A stretch of 64,000 bases of DNA from Lachnospiraceae bacterium AC3007. Its GTDB lineage: Bacteria > Bacillota > Clostridia > Lachnospirales > Lachnospiraceae. Below, piece after piece: positions 63,907 to 64,000 of this stretch (position 1 is its first letter; the number at the start of each line of letters is the position of its first letter). A program made the position numbers and the translations under genes. Location: assembly GCA_000621405.1 (NCBI GenBank), contig KK211271.1, positions 1-64,000 on the forward strand, given 5' to 3'. The notes beneath the pieces were generated by a model that saw nothing but the letters and a program-made list of their open reading frames with translations, was not told the DNA's origin and searched no databases.

Positions 63907-64000
63907 TTACGGCATCATGTCACCGATCAGCATGAATATGATGACTGTCGCCGATATCACCATGCCCGCTATCATCGGAACGGTTATGATCCTTCCGTAG
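63907..64000 (-). CDS. C-terminal end of a membrane protein, runs off window
   Basis: The minus-strand frame entering at 64000 reads YGRIITVPMIAGMVISATV and IFMLIGDMMP, ending at a TAA at 63907-63909. It is one hydrophobic helix at a protein C-terminus. The family cannot be named from 30 residues. The 57-bp repeats begin directly after its stop. Confidence 0.5.
   Translation of the reverse strand, partial: YGRIITVPMIAGMVISATVIIFMLIGDMMP

Noticed and set aside
63636-63935. Protein with 19-residue repeats from the 57-bp units
   Set aside because: Open on both strands and in several frames, no ribosome binding site, and adjacent noncoding 34-bp repeats; a noncoding repeat is simpler.

Overview
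The window looks like a chromosomal segment of a low-to-mid GC anaerobic Firmicute, most likely a Lachnospiraceae-type Clostridium relative. This is inferred from gene content and style: a ChvE-type multiple-monosaccharide ABC operon, LarE, a PreP-like M16C peptidase, a DUF4349 lipoprotein, C_GCAxxG_C_C protein, several GGDEF proteins, and strong AGGAGG ribosome binding sites with frequent ATGA/TTGA start-stop overlaps. No rRNA, tRNA or CRISPR array was seen.

Layout. 1-0.34 kb: the end of an IS21-like insertion sequence with 24-bp end repeats. 0.37-5.6 kb: signalling genes (MCP, PAS-GGDEF-EAL, PAS-PAS-GGDEF). 5.65-6.4 kb: a scar of broken mobile-element genes. 6.4-16.4 kb: a type I restriction-modification locus (hsdR-hsdM-AlbA_2 protein-hsdS) with two promoterless hsdS cassettes and a tyrosine recombinase. 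Inverted repeats sit exactly at the target-recognition-domain joints, so the locus should switch DNA specificity by inversion (2 TRD1 x 3 TRD2). 16.6-18.9 kb: small unknown genes and a membrane GGDEF protein. 18.9-26.4 kb: a translationally coupled operon def-fmt-SGNH-MBOAT-adenylating ligase-ACP-PLP decarboxylase. It resembles the Dlt teichoic-acid D-alanylation system but adds a fold-type III decarboxylase overlapping the ACP gene. 26.4-28.3 kb: two membrane proteins. 28.4-32.5 kb: sugar ABC transporter with a clear promoter/operator and an internal terminator. 32.5-34.0 kb: LUD-domain protein and LarE. 34.3-34.8 kb: seven copies of a 73-bp tandem repeat.

34.9-43.9 kb: envelope/glycosylation cluster (YfhO, CotH-like kinase, two GT-C-type membrane proteins, a UDP-galactopyranose-mutase-like flavoprotein). 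44.4-48.3 kb: potABCD polyamine transporter with a consensus promoter. 48.3-50.6 kb: PanE and an NSS symporter. 50.7-62.3 kb: housekeeping genes on the minus strand (alaS, glyS, recO, era, M16C peptidase) interleaved with odd proteins: a sigma-like protein without region 4 and a rhomboid-like protein without an active site. 62.3-64 kb: a DUF4349 lipoprotein, then 34-bp and 57-bp direct repeats and the 3' end of a membrane-protein gene.

The two systems most worth attention are the switchable hsdS locus, with its recombinase start region folded into a hairpin, and the Dlt-like operon. In the latter an ACP-tethered amino acid may be decarboxylated before export, which would decorate a surface polymer with an omega-amino acyl group rather than D-alanine. 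That function is inference.
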